Of a stretch of 64,000 nucleotides of DNA, positions 52,991-61,722 are shown in pieces. The notes below the pieces were generated by a model. The model did not search any database. It had not been told where the DNA came from and saw only the letters and a program-made list of their open reading frames with translations. Location: the NCBI RefSeq assembly GCF_011764425.1, contig NZ_BLPF01000003.1, positions 434,001 to 498,000 of the forward strand, written 5' to 3'. Origin of the DNA: Phytohabitans houttuyneae (lineage in GTDB: Bacteria > Actinomycetota > Actinomycetes > Mycobacteriales > Micromonosporaceae). Position 1 is the first letter of the stretch. Every line of letters begins with the position of its first letter. Position numbers and translations under genes: made by a program.

Positions 52991-53836
52991 GTGGGCGTGG
53001 AGTACGTGTCCAGAGTGCCGCGACCGCCGCTGGACGGGCTGATCGACGACCTTTACTACCTGGAGGGTGCGCCGCCGTACGCCCGGCTGACGCTGCCGCC
53101 GGCGCCGTCGGCGTTGCTCATCGTCAACCTCGGGGCGCCGTTCCGAATCCGCGCCGGCACCGACATCGAGACGGCTGAGTACGCCGACGGCTGCGTGATC
53201 ACCATGCCCACCCGCGCGTTCGAGTTCGGCTACCCCCTCCCGACCCGGTCCGTCGGCGTGCACGTCAAGCCGTGGGGCCTGGCGCCGTTCCTGCCGATGC
53301 CCGCGGCCGAGCTGTGCGACCGGCCGGTGACGGTAGAGCAGGTTTGGGGGCGGCCAGCCGTTGCCGAGCTTCGAGACCGGCTCGCCGCGGCGGACGGACC
53401 GCACGAGATGCTGACGCTGCTCGAGCAGGAGCTGTTGCGACGGCTGTGCGAGACCGCCGGCCTGGGGCTCGTCCGCCACACGAGCAGTGTGATCGCGGCG
53501 GCCAGCGGGGCGGTGGCGATCGGCGACCTGAACCTGGCAGCCGGTGTCAGCAGCACTCATCTGGCACAGCGGTTCAAGGAGCTCATCGGCGTCACGCCGA
53601 AGCGGCTGGCCCGCACCTACCGCTTCACCGCCACCGTGTTCGCGATCAACCCCGCTGAACCGATCGACTGGGGCGACGTCGCCGGTCGCGCAGGCTACTT
53701 CGACCAGGCCCACTTCGGCCACGAGTTCCGTGCGTTCACCGGGCTCACGCCGACCCGGTACATCGAAGTCCGGCGGCGTTTCCTGCGTGAACATCCCGGC
53801 CACGTGATCGACGGCTGGCCGCTTCCGGCCGATTGA
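52991..53836 (+). CDS. AraC family transcriptional regulator with DUF6597-like N-terminal domain
   Basis: The N-terminal part (LIDDLYYLEGAPPYARLTLP, LLIVNLGAPFRIRAG, VHVKPWGLAPFLPMPAAEL) matches the DUF6597-type effector domain. The C-terminal AraC domain has two helix-turn-helices (LAAGVSSTHLAQRFKELIGV and VAGRAGYFDQAHFGHEFRAF) and the closing TGLTPTRYIEVRRRFL. The start is uncertain; GTG 52991 gives 281 residues. It precedes the reductase gene by 65 bases and may control it. Confidence 0.86.
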   Translation: MGVEYVSRVPRPPLDGLIDDLYYLEGAPPYARLTLPPAPSALLIVNLGAPFRIRAGTDIETAEYADGCVITMPTRAFEFGYPLPTRSVGVHVKPWGLAPFLPMPAAELCDRPVTVEQVWGRPAVAELRDRLAAADGPHEMLTLLEQELLRRLCETAGLGLVRHTSSVIAAASGAVAIGDLNLAAGVSSTHLAQRFKELIGVTPKRLARTYRFTATVFAINPAEPIDWGDVAGRAGYFDQAHFGHEFRAFTGLTPTRYIEVRRRFLREHPGHVIDGWPLPAD

Positions 53837-53901
53837 TTTCTTACAAGAGCTGCAGCTCACGACCCACTAATTTGGGGCACCCCAAAGCAGAGGAGAGCCC
53901 C

Positions 53902-54483
53902 GTGGGCAAGGTAGTCATATACGCCTCGGTGTCGGTGGACGGCTTCGTCGCGGACGAGAACGACCAGCCCGGACCGCTGTTCGACTGGTTGACCAGCGGT
54001 GACGTCCCGTTGGACGAGAGCGGCATGCTGAAGGTGTCGCAGGCGTCCTACGACCACACCCGCACGTACTGGGACCAGATCGGGGTGACGATCGCCGGCC
54101 GCCACGTCTTCGACCTGACGGACGGCTGGGACGGGAAGCCTCCGGGCGGCATCGACCACGTGGTCGTCGTTACGCACCGGCCGGCGCCCGAGGGCTGGGA
54201 CCCCGCGGCGCCGTTTCACTTCGTCGACGGCGTCGAGGCAGCCGTGGCCAAGGCGCAGCAGCTTGCGGGTGACCGCCTGGTCGAGGTCGCCGCTGGCGAC
54301 GTCGGTGGCCAGGTGCTTGCCGCCGGCCTTGTCGACGAGGTGCGCATGGACGTCGTACCCGTCGTGTTCGGGTCCGGCAAGCGCTTCTTCGGGTCGGTCA
54401 ACGCGCAGCACCTGTTGGAGGATCCTGACGTGACGATTCAGGGCAACCGGGTGCTTCACCTGCGCTATCGGGTGCGCCGCTGA
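53902..54483 (+). CDS. Dihydrofolate reductase family protein (RibD C-terminal-like)
   Basis: A 193-residue NADPH-binding reductase: VVIYASVSVDGFVADENDQP at the N-terminus, TIAGRHVFDLTDGWDGKPP, VAAGDVGGQVLAAGLVDEVR and VVPVVFGSGKRFFG in the order seen in RibD_C/DHFR-like proteins, which are often unrelated to folate metabolism. The GTG at 53902 follows AGAGGAGA. Located downstream of an AraC regulator. Confidence 0.87.
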   Translation: MGKVVIYASVSVDGFVADENDQPGPLFDWLTSGDVPLDESGMLKVSQASYDHTRTYWDQIGVTIAGRHVFDLTDGWDGKPPGGIDHVVVVTHRPAPEGWDPAAPFHFVDGVEAAVAKAQQLAGDRLVEVAAGDVGGQVLAAGLVDEVRMDVVPVVFGSGKRFFGSVNAQHLLEDPDVTIQGNRVLHLRYRVRR

Positions 54484-54646
54484 CCCGGCTGTACGCGGCG
54501 AGTACACCCCGGGAAACGGTCCAGGATCGCGGGCGCGGCGGCGTCGGTGGGCGGGCCGACGGCCGGCGCCGGTGGAGCCAACGGTCGGCCAGATCCGCCA
54601 CGACGGGGTGATACACGGTCGGTCGGCGCGTCACTACACTGAGTCG

Positions 54647-56368
54647 GTGATCCGCGGCGGTTATCGGCTCGGCATCGACTTCGGCACGTCCACGACCGTC
54701 GCGATGATCCAGGAGCCGGGGCGTCCGGTCCGGCCGGTCCACTTCGACGCCTCGCCCCGGCTGCCCTCGGCGGTCTTCCTCGGTGTCGACGGCGTCCTGC
54801 TCACCGGAGAAGACGCCGAGCGGGCCGCGCCCGCGCACCCGGCGGGCTTCGAGGCCCACCCGAAACGCCGCGTCGACGACGGCACCGTCTGGCTCAGCGA
54901 CCATGAGCTCGGCGTGGTAAACCTCGTCGCCGCCGTGCTCGACCGGGCCGTCGCCGAGGCGGTGCGGGTGACCGGCACCGATCCGTCCGAGGTGGTGATT
55001 ACCTGCCCGGAGGCATGGGGCCCGGCCCGGCGGACGATCCTCACCCGGGCCGCGGCCCACGCGGGCCTCGACGGCGCCCTCCTCGTCACCGAGCCGGTGG
55101 CCGCGGCCACCTACCTGGTCGAGGTGGTCGGCAAGGCGCTGCCGGCCGGGCGCTGCCTGGTGGTGTACGACATGGGTGCCGGCACCTGCGACGTCAGCGT
55201 GGTCCGCGTGACGCCGAGCGGCTTCGAGGTGGCCGCCAGCGGCGGCCTCGACGATGTCGGCGGCCTCGACATCGACGACGTGTTGGTCCGCCATCTGCGT
55301 CGCGCCCACCCCGATCCGGGCTGGGCGCAGCTCGACTGGCCCACGACGCTTGAGCAGCGGCAGGCCCGGCAGGCGTTGTGGCGCAACGTTCGCGAGGCCA
55401 AAGAGCAGCTGTCGCGCCAGGTGAGCGCCGACGTCTTCGTCCCACTTGTCGACCGTCGCCTGCACCTGACCCGCGACGAGCTGGAACGGCTGGCACGGCC
55501 GCTGCTGGACCGCACCGTCGAGCTGACCCTCGCCACCCTGCGCCGCGCCGGCATCCCGCCCGAGGACGTCGGCGCCGTCTTTCCGATCGGCGGCTCGTCC
55601 CGGATCCCACTGGTCGCCACGCTCCTGCATCGGGCACTCGGCGTGCCCGCGACCGCGGTTGACGACCCGCAGCTCGTGGTCGCGCACGGTGGCCTGCTGC
55701 ACCGGCGGGTCACACTCACCGCCGTCGACCTGACCATTGTGGAGGGCCGATCCGACATCGCGGAGCCCCACGACCCGTTCGGCCTCCTCGACGAGGACGG
55801 CACACCCATGCCGCCGTCCTACGTGCCGCCGCGGCCACGACCCAGCCTCGACCCACCGCCGCACGTGGTGGTGGCGCGGCACCTGCTGCCGACGGAGCGG
55901 CGACGAGGCGAGTGGCGCCGCCACTGGGTGCACGTCGCCGGCTCGGCGGTTGTCGGCGCAGCGTCCATACCGGCCGGCATCGCCGCCACGGCGTGGGCCT
56001 TGGGCTCGACAGGTTGGCTGATCACTGTCGCCGTCGCGTGGTTCAGTGTGCTGTCGCAGACCGCCTACCGGTTCAACGAGTGGTCGCGCACCTGGCTGTG
56101 CCTGACCGACCAGCGGCTGATGCTGGTCGAGGGAGGACGCAATCACCGATCGGTGTCACTCGCGCTCGACCGCATCACCGAAATCGAGTACGAGCAGCGC
56201 CGGCTCGGCCAGATCCTCGGCTACGGCGTGCTCATCGTCGAGGCCGACGGCCGCCACCACCAGCTGCGCCGGCTGGCACACCTACCAAACATCCGGGAGC
56301 TCCACCTACGCATCACCGAACAGGTCTACCAGCCCCACGCGGTCGCGGCCCGGCTCCTCGAGCCCTGA
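54647..56368 (+). CDS. Hsp70-family ATPase fused to membrane helices and a PH-like domain
   Basis: Residues 1 to about 380 are an Hsp70/actin-type ATPase: GIDFGTSTTVAMIQEPG (phosphate 1), VITCPEAWGPARRTILTRAA, LVVYDMGAGTCDVSVVRV (phosphate 2) and AVFPIGGSSRIPLVATLLHR (adenosine). The usual substrate-binding domain and lid are missing. After a Pro-rich linker (YVPPRPRPSLDPPPH), two membrane helices (about 430-480) lead to a domain with EWSRTWLCLTDQRLMLVEGG, IEYEQRRLGQILGYGVLIVE and HLPNIRELHLRI, which matches the bacterial PH (bPH2) pattern. The 573-residue protein would be a membrane-tethered Hsp70-like switch. Start GTG at 54647; the frame is also open upstream to 54572. Confidence 0.85.
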   Translation: MIRGGYRLGIDFGTSTTVAMIQEPGRPVRPVHFDASPRLPSAVFLGVDGVLLTGEDAERAAPAHPAGFEAHPKRRVDDGTVWLSDHELGVVNLVAAVLDRAVAEAVRVTGTDPSEVVITCPEAWGPARRTILTRAAAHAGLDGALLVTEPVAAATYLVEVVGKALPAGRCLVVYDMGAGTCDVSVVRVTPSGFEVAASGGLDDVGGLDIDDVLVRHLRRAHPDPGWAQLDWPTTLEQRQARQALWRNVREAKEQLSRQVSADVFVPLVDRRLHLTRDELERLARPLLDRTVELTLATLRRAGIPPEDVGAVFPIGGSSRIPLVATLLHRALGVPATAVDDPQLVVAHGGLLHRRVTLTAVDLTIVEGRSDIAEPHDPFGLLDEDGTPMPPSYVPPRPRPSLDPPPHVVVARHLLPTERRRGEWRRHWVHVAGSAVVGAASIPAGIAATAWALGSTGWLITVAVAWFSVLSQTAYRFNEWSRTWLCLTDQRLMLVEGGRNHRSVSLALDRITEIEYEQRRLGQILGYGVLIVEADGRHHQLRRLAHLPNIRELHLRITEQVYQPHAVAARLLEP

Positions 56369-56376
56369 CGCGGGAG

Positions 56377-56406
56377 CGCGTACCCGTTGGCGCGAGTGGG
56401 TACGCG
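56377..56406. terminator. Hairpin between convergent Hsp70-like and glycosyltransferase genes
   Basis: A perfect 9-bp inverted repeat (56377-56385 CGCGTACCC, 56398-56406) with a 12-base loop, nine bases after the Hsp70-like stop. Confidence 0.55.
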
Positions 56407-56450
56407 TGACGGTCTGGCGCGCCTTGTGCGGGGCCTGGTGGCTGGGACGG

Positions 56451-57562
56451 TCACGGCGGGACGCCTCCGTTCCTTCTCCGCTGTGGATCGGACCAGGCCT
56501 GGTAGAGCGTCAGGTGGCGGCGGGCCGCTTCGGCCCAGGTGTGCCGGGCCGCCACCTGGTGACCGGCCGCTCTCCGGGCCGGGTCGTTGCGGGTCAGAGC
56601 GGTCGCGAGCGCTGCGGCGAAGGCGGGGCGTCGGTGGCGAATCGAACCGCCGGGCCGAAGACCTCGCGTAGCACCGGTAGGTCGCGCGCGACCACGGGTA
56701 CGCCAGCGGCCAGGGCCTCCATGGCGGCCAGGCCGAAGCCTTCCTTGAGGGAGGGGAACGCGAACGCGGCGGCGGCAGCGACCAGTGGCGGCATGTCTTC
56801 CTCGGGGACCGCGCCGAGCACGACCGGTTCGACGCCCAGGTCGGCGGCGCGCTTCTCCCATCTGGCGCGGTAGTCGCGGTAGTCGAACAGCGTCTCGCCG
56901 CCGGCGATGACCAGCTGTACGTCGGGCACGTCGCGACGTAGCAGGGCGTACGCGTCGAGCAGGTCGAGTGATCCCTTGCGTGGCTCGATGCCGCCGACGC
57001 TGAGCAGGTAGCGCCCGAGCCGTGTTCGCCACTTCGCCCGTGCCGCCGGGTCGGTGGTGGTGAAGCGTTCGTAGTCGACGCCGTTGGGGATGACCTCGGC
57101 GGTGATGCCCCAGCCGTCGGCGAGCTCCTTCGCCACGGCGGTCGAGACGCAGATGTGCGCGTGCGGCTCGGTGATGGCCTTTTCGTGACAGGCGACCAGC
57201 TCCGGTGTCGTGAACTGGTCGATGTGGTGGACGGTGCGGATGCAGGGCGCCGCCGCGTTGGCGCTGATGCAGTCCTGGGCGTGCACGATGTCGTAGGCCC
57301 GCGGGTCGAAGGCGTCGCGCAGGACGGCGATCGAGCGCAGGATCCGGTCGCCAACGGTCTCGCCGGACGGGCCGTCCGGAAACGGCACGACCTGCAGCCG
57401 TACCAGCGGGTCGACAGGGCGGAAGAACCCGCGGTCGTCGCCCCGGCCGAGGGTCCACACGGTGACGTCCTGTCCCACGGTGGCCAGTGCCTCGGCGAGG
57501 GCGAGCGTGTGCACGACGCCGCCGCGTGGCCTCGTCGAGTAGGTCAGCAGCGCGATCTTCAC
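56451..57562 (-). CDS. MSMEG_0565-family glycosyltransferase (GT4 type), frameshifted
   Basis: A GT-B glycosyltransferase of about 370 residues starting VKIALLTYSTRPRGGVVHTL, with HAQDCISANAA, EVIPNGVDYERFTTTDPAAR, LLSVGGIEPRKGSLDLLDAY and the donor-binding FPSLKEGFGLAAMEALAAG. MSMEG_0565-type enzymes are a regular part of Nit1C clusters; acceptor and sugar are unknown. The GTG at 57562 overlaps the nitrilase stop (GTGA). The frame breaks at the G-run 56625-56628; one added base restores ATDAPAFAAALATALTRNDP to the stop at 56451. Confidence 0.83.
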
Positions 57563-58392
57563 GGCGAGCCGCGGTACGCGTCGAACCGGAGCTCGTCGAG
57601 GTGGTGCAGGACGCGACGGGCGCGTTCGACTTCGGCGGCGACGTCGATGTCGGCGACGGCGAGGCCAGCCTTGCCGAAGGTGCGGGCGAGGATGTCGCCG
57701 CCAGGACCCACCACTTTGGACTGCCCGAGAAAGCGCATACCTCCCATGGCGCCGGTCTGGTTCGCCGACGCGAGCACGACCTGGTTTTCGGCGGCGCGGG
57801 CCTGGTCGTACAGGTCGAACAGCCGGGACTGGCGGTCCTGGCGGGTTCGGGGTGCGCGGTTGGTGATGCTGGTCGGCCACGCGGACAGGCAGGCGAGGAT
57901 GTGGGCGCCGCCGAGGGCGAGGCTGCGAGCGGCTTCGGGAAAGGTCTTGTCGTAGTCGATGAGCATGCCGACACGGCCGACCGGGGTGTCGAAGGCGTCG
58001 AAGGTGTCGCCGGGCATGTACGCGGCGACCTCGCCGGCGGGGAGGTGGACCTTGCGGTGTCGGCCGAGGACACCGTCGCCGTTGACGCAGACGGCGGCGT
58101 TGTAGCGGAGGTTGCCGTCGGCCTCGCAGTATCCAAAGCAGACGGTCATCTCGGCGGCGCGGCGTGCGACCTGGAAGATGAGCGGGTCGTCCGGCTTGAG
58201 CGCGGGCGGCAACGCCTCGGGGTCCGGGTGGCGCAGATCCGCGAGATAGCCTCCCAGAGCGGCATCGGGCAGCACGAGCAGTCCGGCGCCCTGGCCGCGC
58301 GCGTCCTCGATTATCTTGCCGATCCTGGCCAGGTCGAAGTCGAGGTCGCGACCGAAGTGGGCGGCGGCGGCCGCGATCCGGACCATATTCAT
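57559..58392 (-). CDS. Nitrilase-superfamily protein lacking the catalytic Cys (probable pseudoenzyme)
   Basis: The 277-residue protein has the carbon-nitrogen hydrolase fold and aligns end to end with the neighbour at 58389. The triad is altered: the Glu site reads LLVLPDAALGGYL (Asp for Glu), the Lys is kept in LGRHRKVHLPAG, and the Cys site reads VGMLIDYDKTFPEAARSLAL (Asp for Cys). It therefore should not form the thioimidate intermediate of nitrilases. It may be a non-catalytic partner of the intact paralogue. The ATG at 58392 overlaps the paralogue stop. The sequence shows no frameshift, so decay by indel is not the reason. Confidence 0.85.
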   Translation of the reverse strand: MNMVRIAAAAAHFGRDLDFDLARIGKIIEDARGQGAGLLVLPDAALGGYLADLRHPDPEALPPALKPDDPLIFQVARRAAEMTVCFGYCEADGNLRYNAAVCVNGDGVLGRHRKVHLPAGEVAAYMPGDTFDAFDTPVGRVGMLIDYDKTFPEAARSLALGGAHILACLSAWPTSITNRAPRTRQDRQSRLFDLYDQARAAENQVVLASANQTGAMGGMRFLGQSKVVGPGGDILARTFGKAGLAVADIDVAAEVERARRVLHHLDELRFDAYRGSP

Positions 58393-59239
58393 GCGCTGAA
58401 GGCTCCCGCCGGGTACGTGTACGCCTCCGGGCGCCGGTCGCGCAGGTGAGCCATCGAGCGGCGCGCGGTCCGCAACACCTCGGCCACATCGAGGTCGGCG
58501 ACGGCCATGCCGGCGGTCACGCCGGTGTCGGCGAGGACCTCGCCGCCCGGGTCGACGACCTTGGCGCTACCGACGAACCGGAGCGATCCGAAGGACCCGG
58601 ACTGGTTGGCGGACAGCCACACGATCTGGTTTTCGAGTGCCCGCGCCCGGTCGAAGAGGTCGAAACGGCGCTTCCACCGATCCTCGGCCAGGTCGGCGGC
58701 GGGACTGGTACGCGAGCCGGGCCAGGCGGACACACAGACGCCGATCTGCGCCCCGTCGAGGGCCAGCGCCCGCGCCGACTCGGGAAACGCCTTGTCGTAG
58801 CAGATCATCATGCCCAGCCGGCCGACCGGGGTGTCGAAAGCGCGGAACCGGTCGCCGGAGGAGTAGCTGGCGTCCTCGCGCAGCGGCTGGTGGACCTTGC
58901 GATGGTTGCCCAGCACACCGTCGCCGTTCACACAGACCACGCTGTTGTACCGGGTGTCGCCGTCCGCTTCGCAGTAGCCCGCGACCACGACCATCTCGCC
59001 GGCGAGCGCGGCCAGGCGGCGGATCTGTGGGCCGTCCGCGGCCAACGGGGCGGCCCCGCGTCCTGGTCGCTGTCGCCGTCGAGGCTGAGCAGATAGCCGC
59101 CCAGGCACGCCTCGGGAAGGGCGAGCAGCCGGACGCCCTCGGCGCGGGCCGTGGTGATGAGCCGTTCGACGGTGCGGAAGTCGTGTTCGAGGTCGCGGCC
59201 GAACTGCTCGGCGACGGCGGCAATCCGTAGCCTGCTCAT
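58389..59239 (-). CDS. Carbon-nitrogen hydrolase (nitrilase superfamily), catalytic, frameshifted
   Basis: All three catalytic residues are present: Glu in LLALPEACLGGYLL, Lys in LGNHRKVHQPLRED, Cys in LGMMICYDKAFPESARALAL. It starts MSRLRIAAVAEQFGRDLEHD at the ATG at 59239, overlapping the stop of the GNAT-AIR synthase gene. Length about 283 residues. The frame breaks at the C-run 59054-59057; adding one base restores DQDAGAAPLAADGPQIRRLA. In Nit1C clusters the nitrilase is the key enzyme, implicated in nitrile or cyanide nitrogen use. Confidence 0.85.
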
Positions 59240-60627
59240 GCTCTCCCCATTCCGGTGACGACGCCGGTGAGGGCCTGCGTGACCTCTCCGTCCGGCCAGC
59301 GCAGGCCGACCCCCTCGCCGTGGGTCAGCTCGCCGCAGAGTGCGCTGACCGCCGGCGCGGCGGGCGGTGCGGGCCGTCCCGGCATGTCGGCGGAGACGAC
59401 GGCGTACCCGGGAAAGCAGGTCAGCCAGTCGCCGGCGTTGGCGTCGTGTGGACGCGGGACGGCGGCCACGTCGAGCACGGCCGCGCAGCCGCTCGCCTCG
59501 GCCAGCATGCCCAGCGTTCCCACGATGCCGGCCATCGAGACGTCCTTTGCCGCGGCCGGTCGGTTGGCGGCTACGGCCCCAGTCATCGCGCGGAGCTCGT
59601 CGGCGCGGCGCCCGGTGGTCGAGTCCCACTGGCGACCGTGGTAGCCGGGCCGCCATGCTCCAGCCAGGTCGGCCGTGAGGCGGATCCGGTGGCCGGGTCG
59701 GCCTCCGCCGCCGGGTACCGGGTGTCCGGTCCGCCCGAGGGCGGTGACGGCCAGTGCCGCCGGTACCCCGAGTTGGGTGTGCCCGCCGAGGATCGGAGTG
59801 CCGTATGCGGCCGCGGCGTGGCGCAGCCCGGCCAGGACCCGGGCGGCGTGGGAGGCGTCGCGGGCGGCGAGCGCGTCGAGCAGTCCGATCGGGGTGGCAC
59901 CCATCGCCGCAAGGTCGTTGACGTTGACCAGGACCGCGCACCAACCGGCCCATTCGGGGTCACGCTCCACCATGGACGGGAGGATCGCGTCGCAGGCGGC
60001 GATCACGTCGCTGCCGGGCACCGGTGCGCCGTCGTCGCCGACGAACCCGGCACCGCCCGGCGACAGCTGCGACAGCAGTGGCCCGAGCGCCGACTTGGTC
60101 GCGTCCACCTGGGCGCTGACCCGGCGGATCGGCCATCGCATCAGCGTGTGCGGGGTGTCCGCGACGCTGACCGGGCGTACAGGTGCCCAGCCGAGCCGCT
60201 GGAACATCGGCTCGTTGCGGGTCTGTACGGTCGCCTCGAAGCGCAGCACGCCCTCTGACTCGGCGCGGGCGCAGGCGGCCCTGACCAGGGCCGCGCCGAT
60301 ACCACGCGGGCCGCGAGCCGCGTGGGCGACGGCCAGGCGGCCACCGTTCCACCAGCCGATGTCCGGGCCGCTGTCGACCGGTCCGAGCCGCACACCGCCG
60401 AGGACCGCGCCGCTCGGGTCGCGGGCGACCAGGACGATGGTGCGCGGGTCCTCATCGCGGTCGTCCCGGTCGTGGGCGTCGAAGAGGCGCTGCTCGTCGA
60501 CGAACACGTCGCGGCGCAGCCGGTGGTAGGCATCCAGCACGGCTGCGCCGTCCGCCTCCTCGATCTGAAACGCGGGCTGCCGCGCGAGCGTGCTGCGGTC
60601 GCCGAGCAGCAGGAGGATGTCGTTCAC
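59236..60627 (-). CDS. MSMEG_0567/Sll0787 family protein: GNAT acetyltransferase fused to AIR-synthase-like domain
   Basis: The first about 170 residues are a GNAT fold (YHRLRRDVFVDEQRLFD, NGGRLAVAHAARGPRGIGAA as the acyl-CoA pyrophosphate loop, ATVQTRNEPMFQRLGWAPVR). The rest, to residue 463, is a PurM-like AIR synthase domain (VLVNVNDLAAMGATPIGLLD, GTPILGGHTQLGV, AAAKDVSMAGIVGTLGMLAE). The fusion is normal for this family and is found in Nit1C clusters of cyanobacteria and actinobacteria. Reaction unknown. The GTG at 60627 is four bases after the radical SAM stop. Confidence 0.88.
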   Translation of the reverse strand: MNDILLLLGDRSTLARQPAFQIEEADGAAVLDAYHRLRRDVFVDEQRLFDAHDRDDRDEDPRTIVLVARDPSGAVLGGVRLGPVDSGPDIGWWNGGRLAVAHAARGPRGIGAALVRAACARAESEGVLRFEATVQTRNEPMFQRLGWAPVRPVSVADTPHTLMRWPIRRVSAQVDATKSALGPLLSQLSPGGAGFVGDDGAPVPGSDVIAACDAILPSMVERDPEWAGWCAVLVNVNDLAAMGATPIGLLDALAARDASHAARVLAGLRHAAAAYGTPILGGHTQLGVPAALAVTALGRTGHPVPGGGGRPGHRIRLTADLAGAWRPGYHGRQWDSTTGRRADELRAMTGAVAANRPAAAKDVSMAGIVGTLGMLAEASGCAAVLDVAAVPRPHDANAGDWLTCFPGYAVVSADMPGRPAPPAAPAVSALCGELTHGEGVGLRWPDGEVTQALTGVVTGMGRA

Positions 60628-60631
60628 CGTC

Positions 60632-61711
60632 TCAGCCGCCCGCGGCGGGCAGCACGCTGCAGGCGCCGCAGGCCGCGCACCCGGCTTGCTGGTCGGCGCC
60701 AGACATGCCCGCGGCGCGGAGCATGGCGCCGACCCGTGCGGTGATGTGCGCGAGCAGCCGCGGGTCGGGTGCGCGGACACCGTCGCGGCCGGCCAGGGTG
60801 CCGCGCATCGGACGGAATGGCACCACGAACGGGTAGACGCCGCGGTCGATCAGCCCGCCGGCGCCGGCGACGAGCTCGTCCGGGTCTTCGCCGAGCCCCA
60901 CGAGGAGGTACGTGGAGACGCGGTTGCGCCCGAACACGCGCACCGCCTCGTCCCACGCCGCCTCGTACTCGTCGATGGCAACCGTGGCTTTGCCGGGCAT
61001 CCACCGGCGCCGCACCGCCTCGTCGAGGGACTCGACGTGGATGCCGATCGCAGTGGCACCGGCCGCGTGCAGCTCGCCGATCCAGCCGAGGTCGGTCGGC
61101 GGCTCGCACTGGACCTGGATGGGCAGCCCGGGCACAGCCGCCAGGACCGCTCGGACCGACCGGGCAAGCGCGCGGGCCCCGCGGTCCGGCCCGGTGGTGG
61201 TGCCGGTGGTCATCACCATCTGCCGCACGCCGTCCAGCCGCACCGCCGCCTCGGCCACCTCCGCGAGTTGGGCGGGCGTCTTGGCGGCCACGGTGGCACC
61301 GGAGCGCAGCGACTCCTCGATGGTGCAGAAACGGCACCGGTCCGGCTCGGCGTACCGGACGCAGGTCTGCACGACGGTGGTGGCGAGGACGTCGGCGCCG
61401 TGCAGTCGGGCGATCTGCTCGTAGGGCACACCGTCCGCGGTGGTCAGGTCGTAGAACCTGGGCCGGCGGACGGGAGTCAGGGTGAGGCCGATGTCGTCGT
61501 CGCCGAGCCAGACCCTGCCGTCACGAACGGTGTACGGGCTCGCCGGGTTGGTGGGCAGCGCGGCGTTGGCGCCGTCGATGAGGACGTGGTCGTCGCCGCT
61601 CGGCCCGGCGCCGTCCGGCCTGCGCAGCGTGTCCGCACGGACCCCGTGCAGAGCGAGCTCGGCGCGGGTCATGATCCGCACAGCCACCGTCGTGTCGGCG
61701 CCAACGCTCAC
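60632..61711 (-). CDS. MSMEG_0568 family radical SAM protein
   Basis: The 359-residue protein has the cluster-binding motif TCVRYAEPDRCRFCTIEESL, which is C-x8-C-x2-C instead of the usual C-x3-C-x2-C, as is known for this family. The barrel contains MVMTTGTTTGPDRGARALAR and IQVQCEPPTDLGWI, and LLVGLGEDPDELVAGAG. A C-terminal GCAACGACS (three Cys spaced by two) may bind an auxiliary cluster. It would carry out a radical step in the Nit1C pathway. Start GTG at 61711. Confidence 0.9.
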   Translation of the reverse strand: MSVGADTTVAVRIMTRAELALHGVRADTLRRPDGAGPSGDDHVLIDGANAALPTNPASPYTVRDGRVWLGDDDIGLTLTPVRRPRFYDLTTADGVPYEQIARLHGADVLATTVVQTCVRYAEPDRCRFCTIEESLRSGATVAAKTPAQLAEVAEAAVRLDGVRQMVMTTGTTTGPDRGARALARSVRAVLAAVPGLPIQVQCEPPTDLGWIGELHAAGATAIGIHVESLDEAVRRRWMPGKATVAIDEYEAAWDEAVRVFGRNRVSTYLLVGLGEDPDELVAGAGGLIDRGVYPFVVPFRPMRGTLAGRDGVRAPDPRLLAHITARVGAMLRAAGMSGADQQAGCAACGACSVLPAAGG

Positions 61712-61722
61712 AGCCGCCCCCT

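Noticed and set aside
54398-56146. Minus-strand open frame of about 580 codons opposite the Hsp70-like gene
   Set aside because: No recognisable domain or start signal, and it lies antisense to clear Hsp70 motifs.
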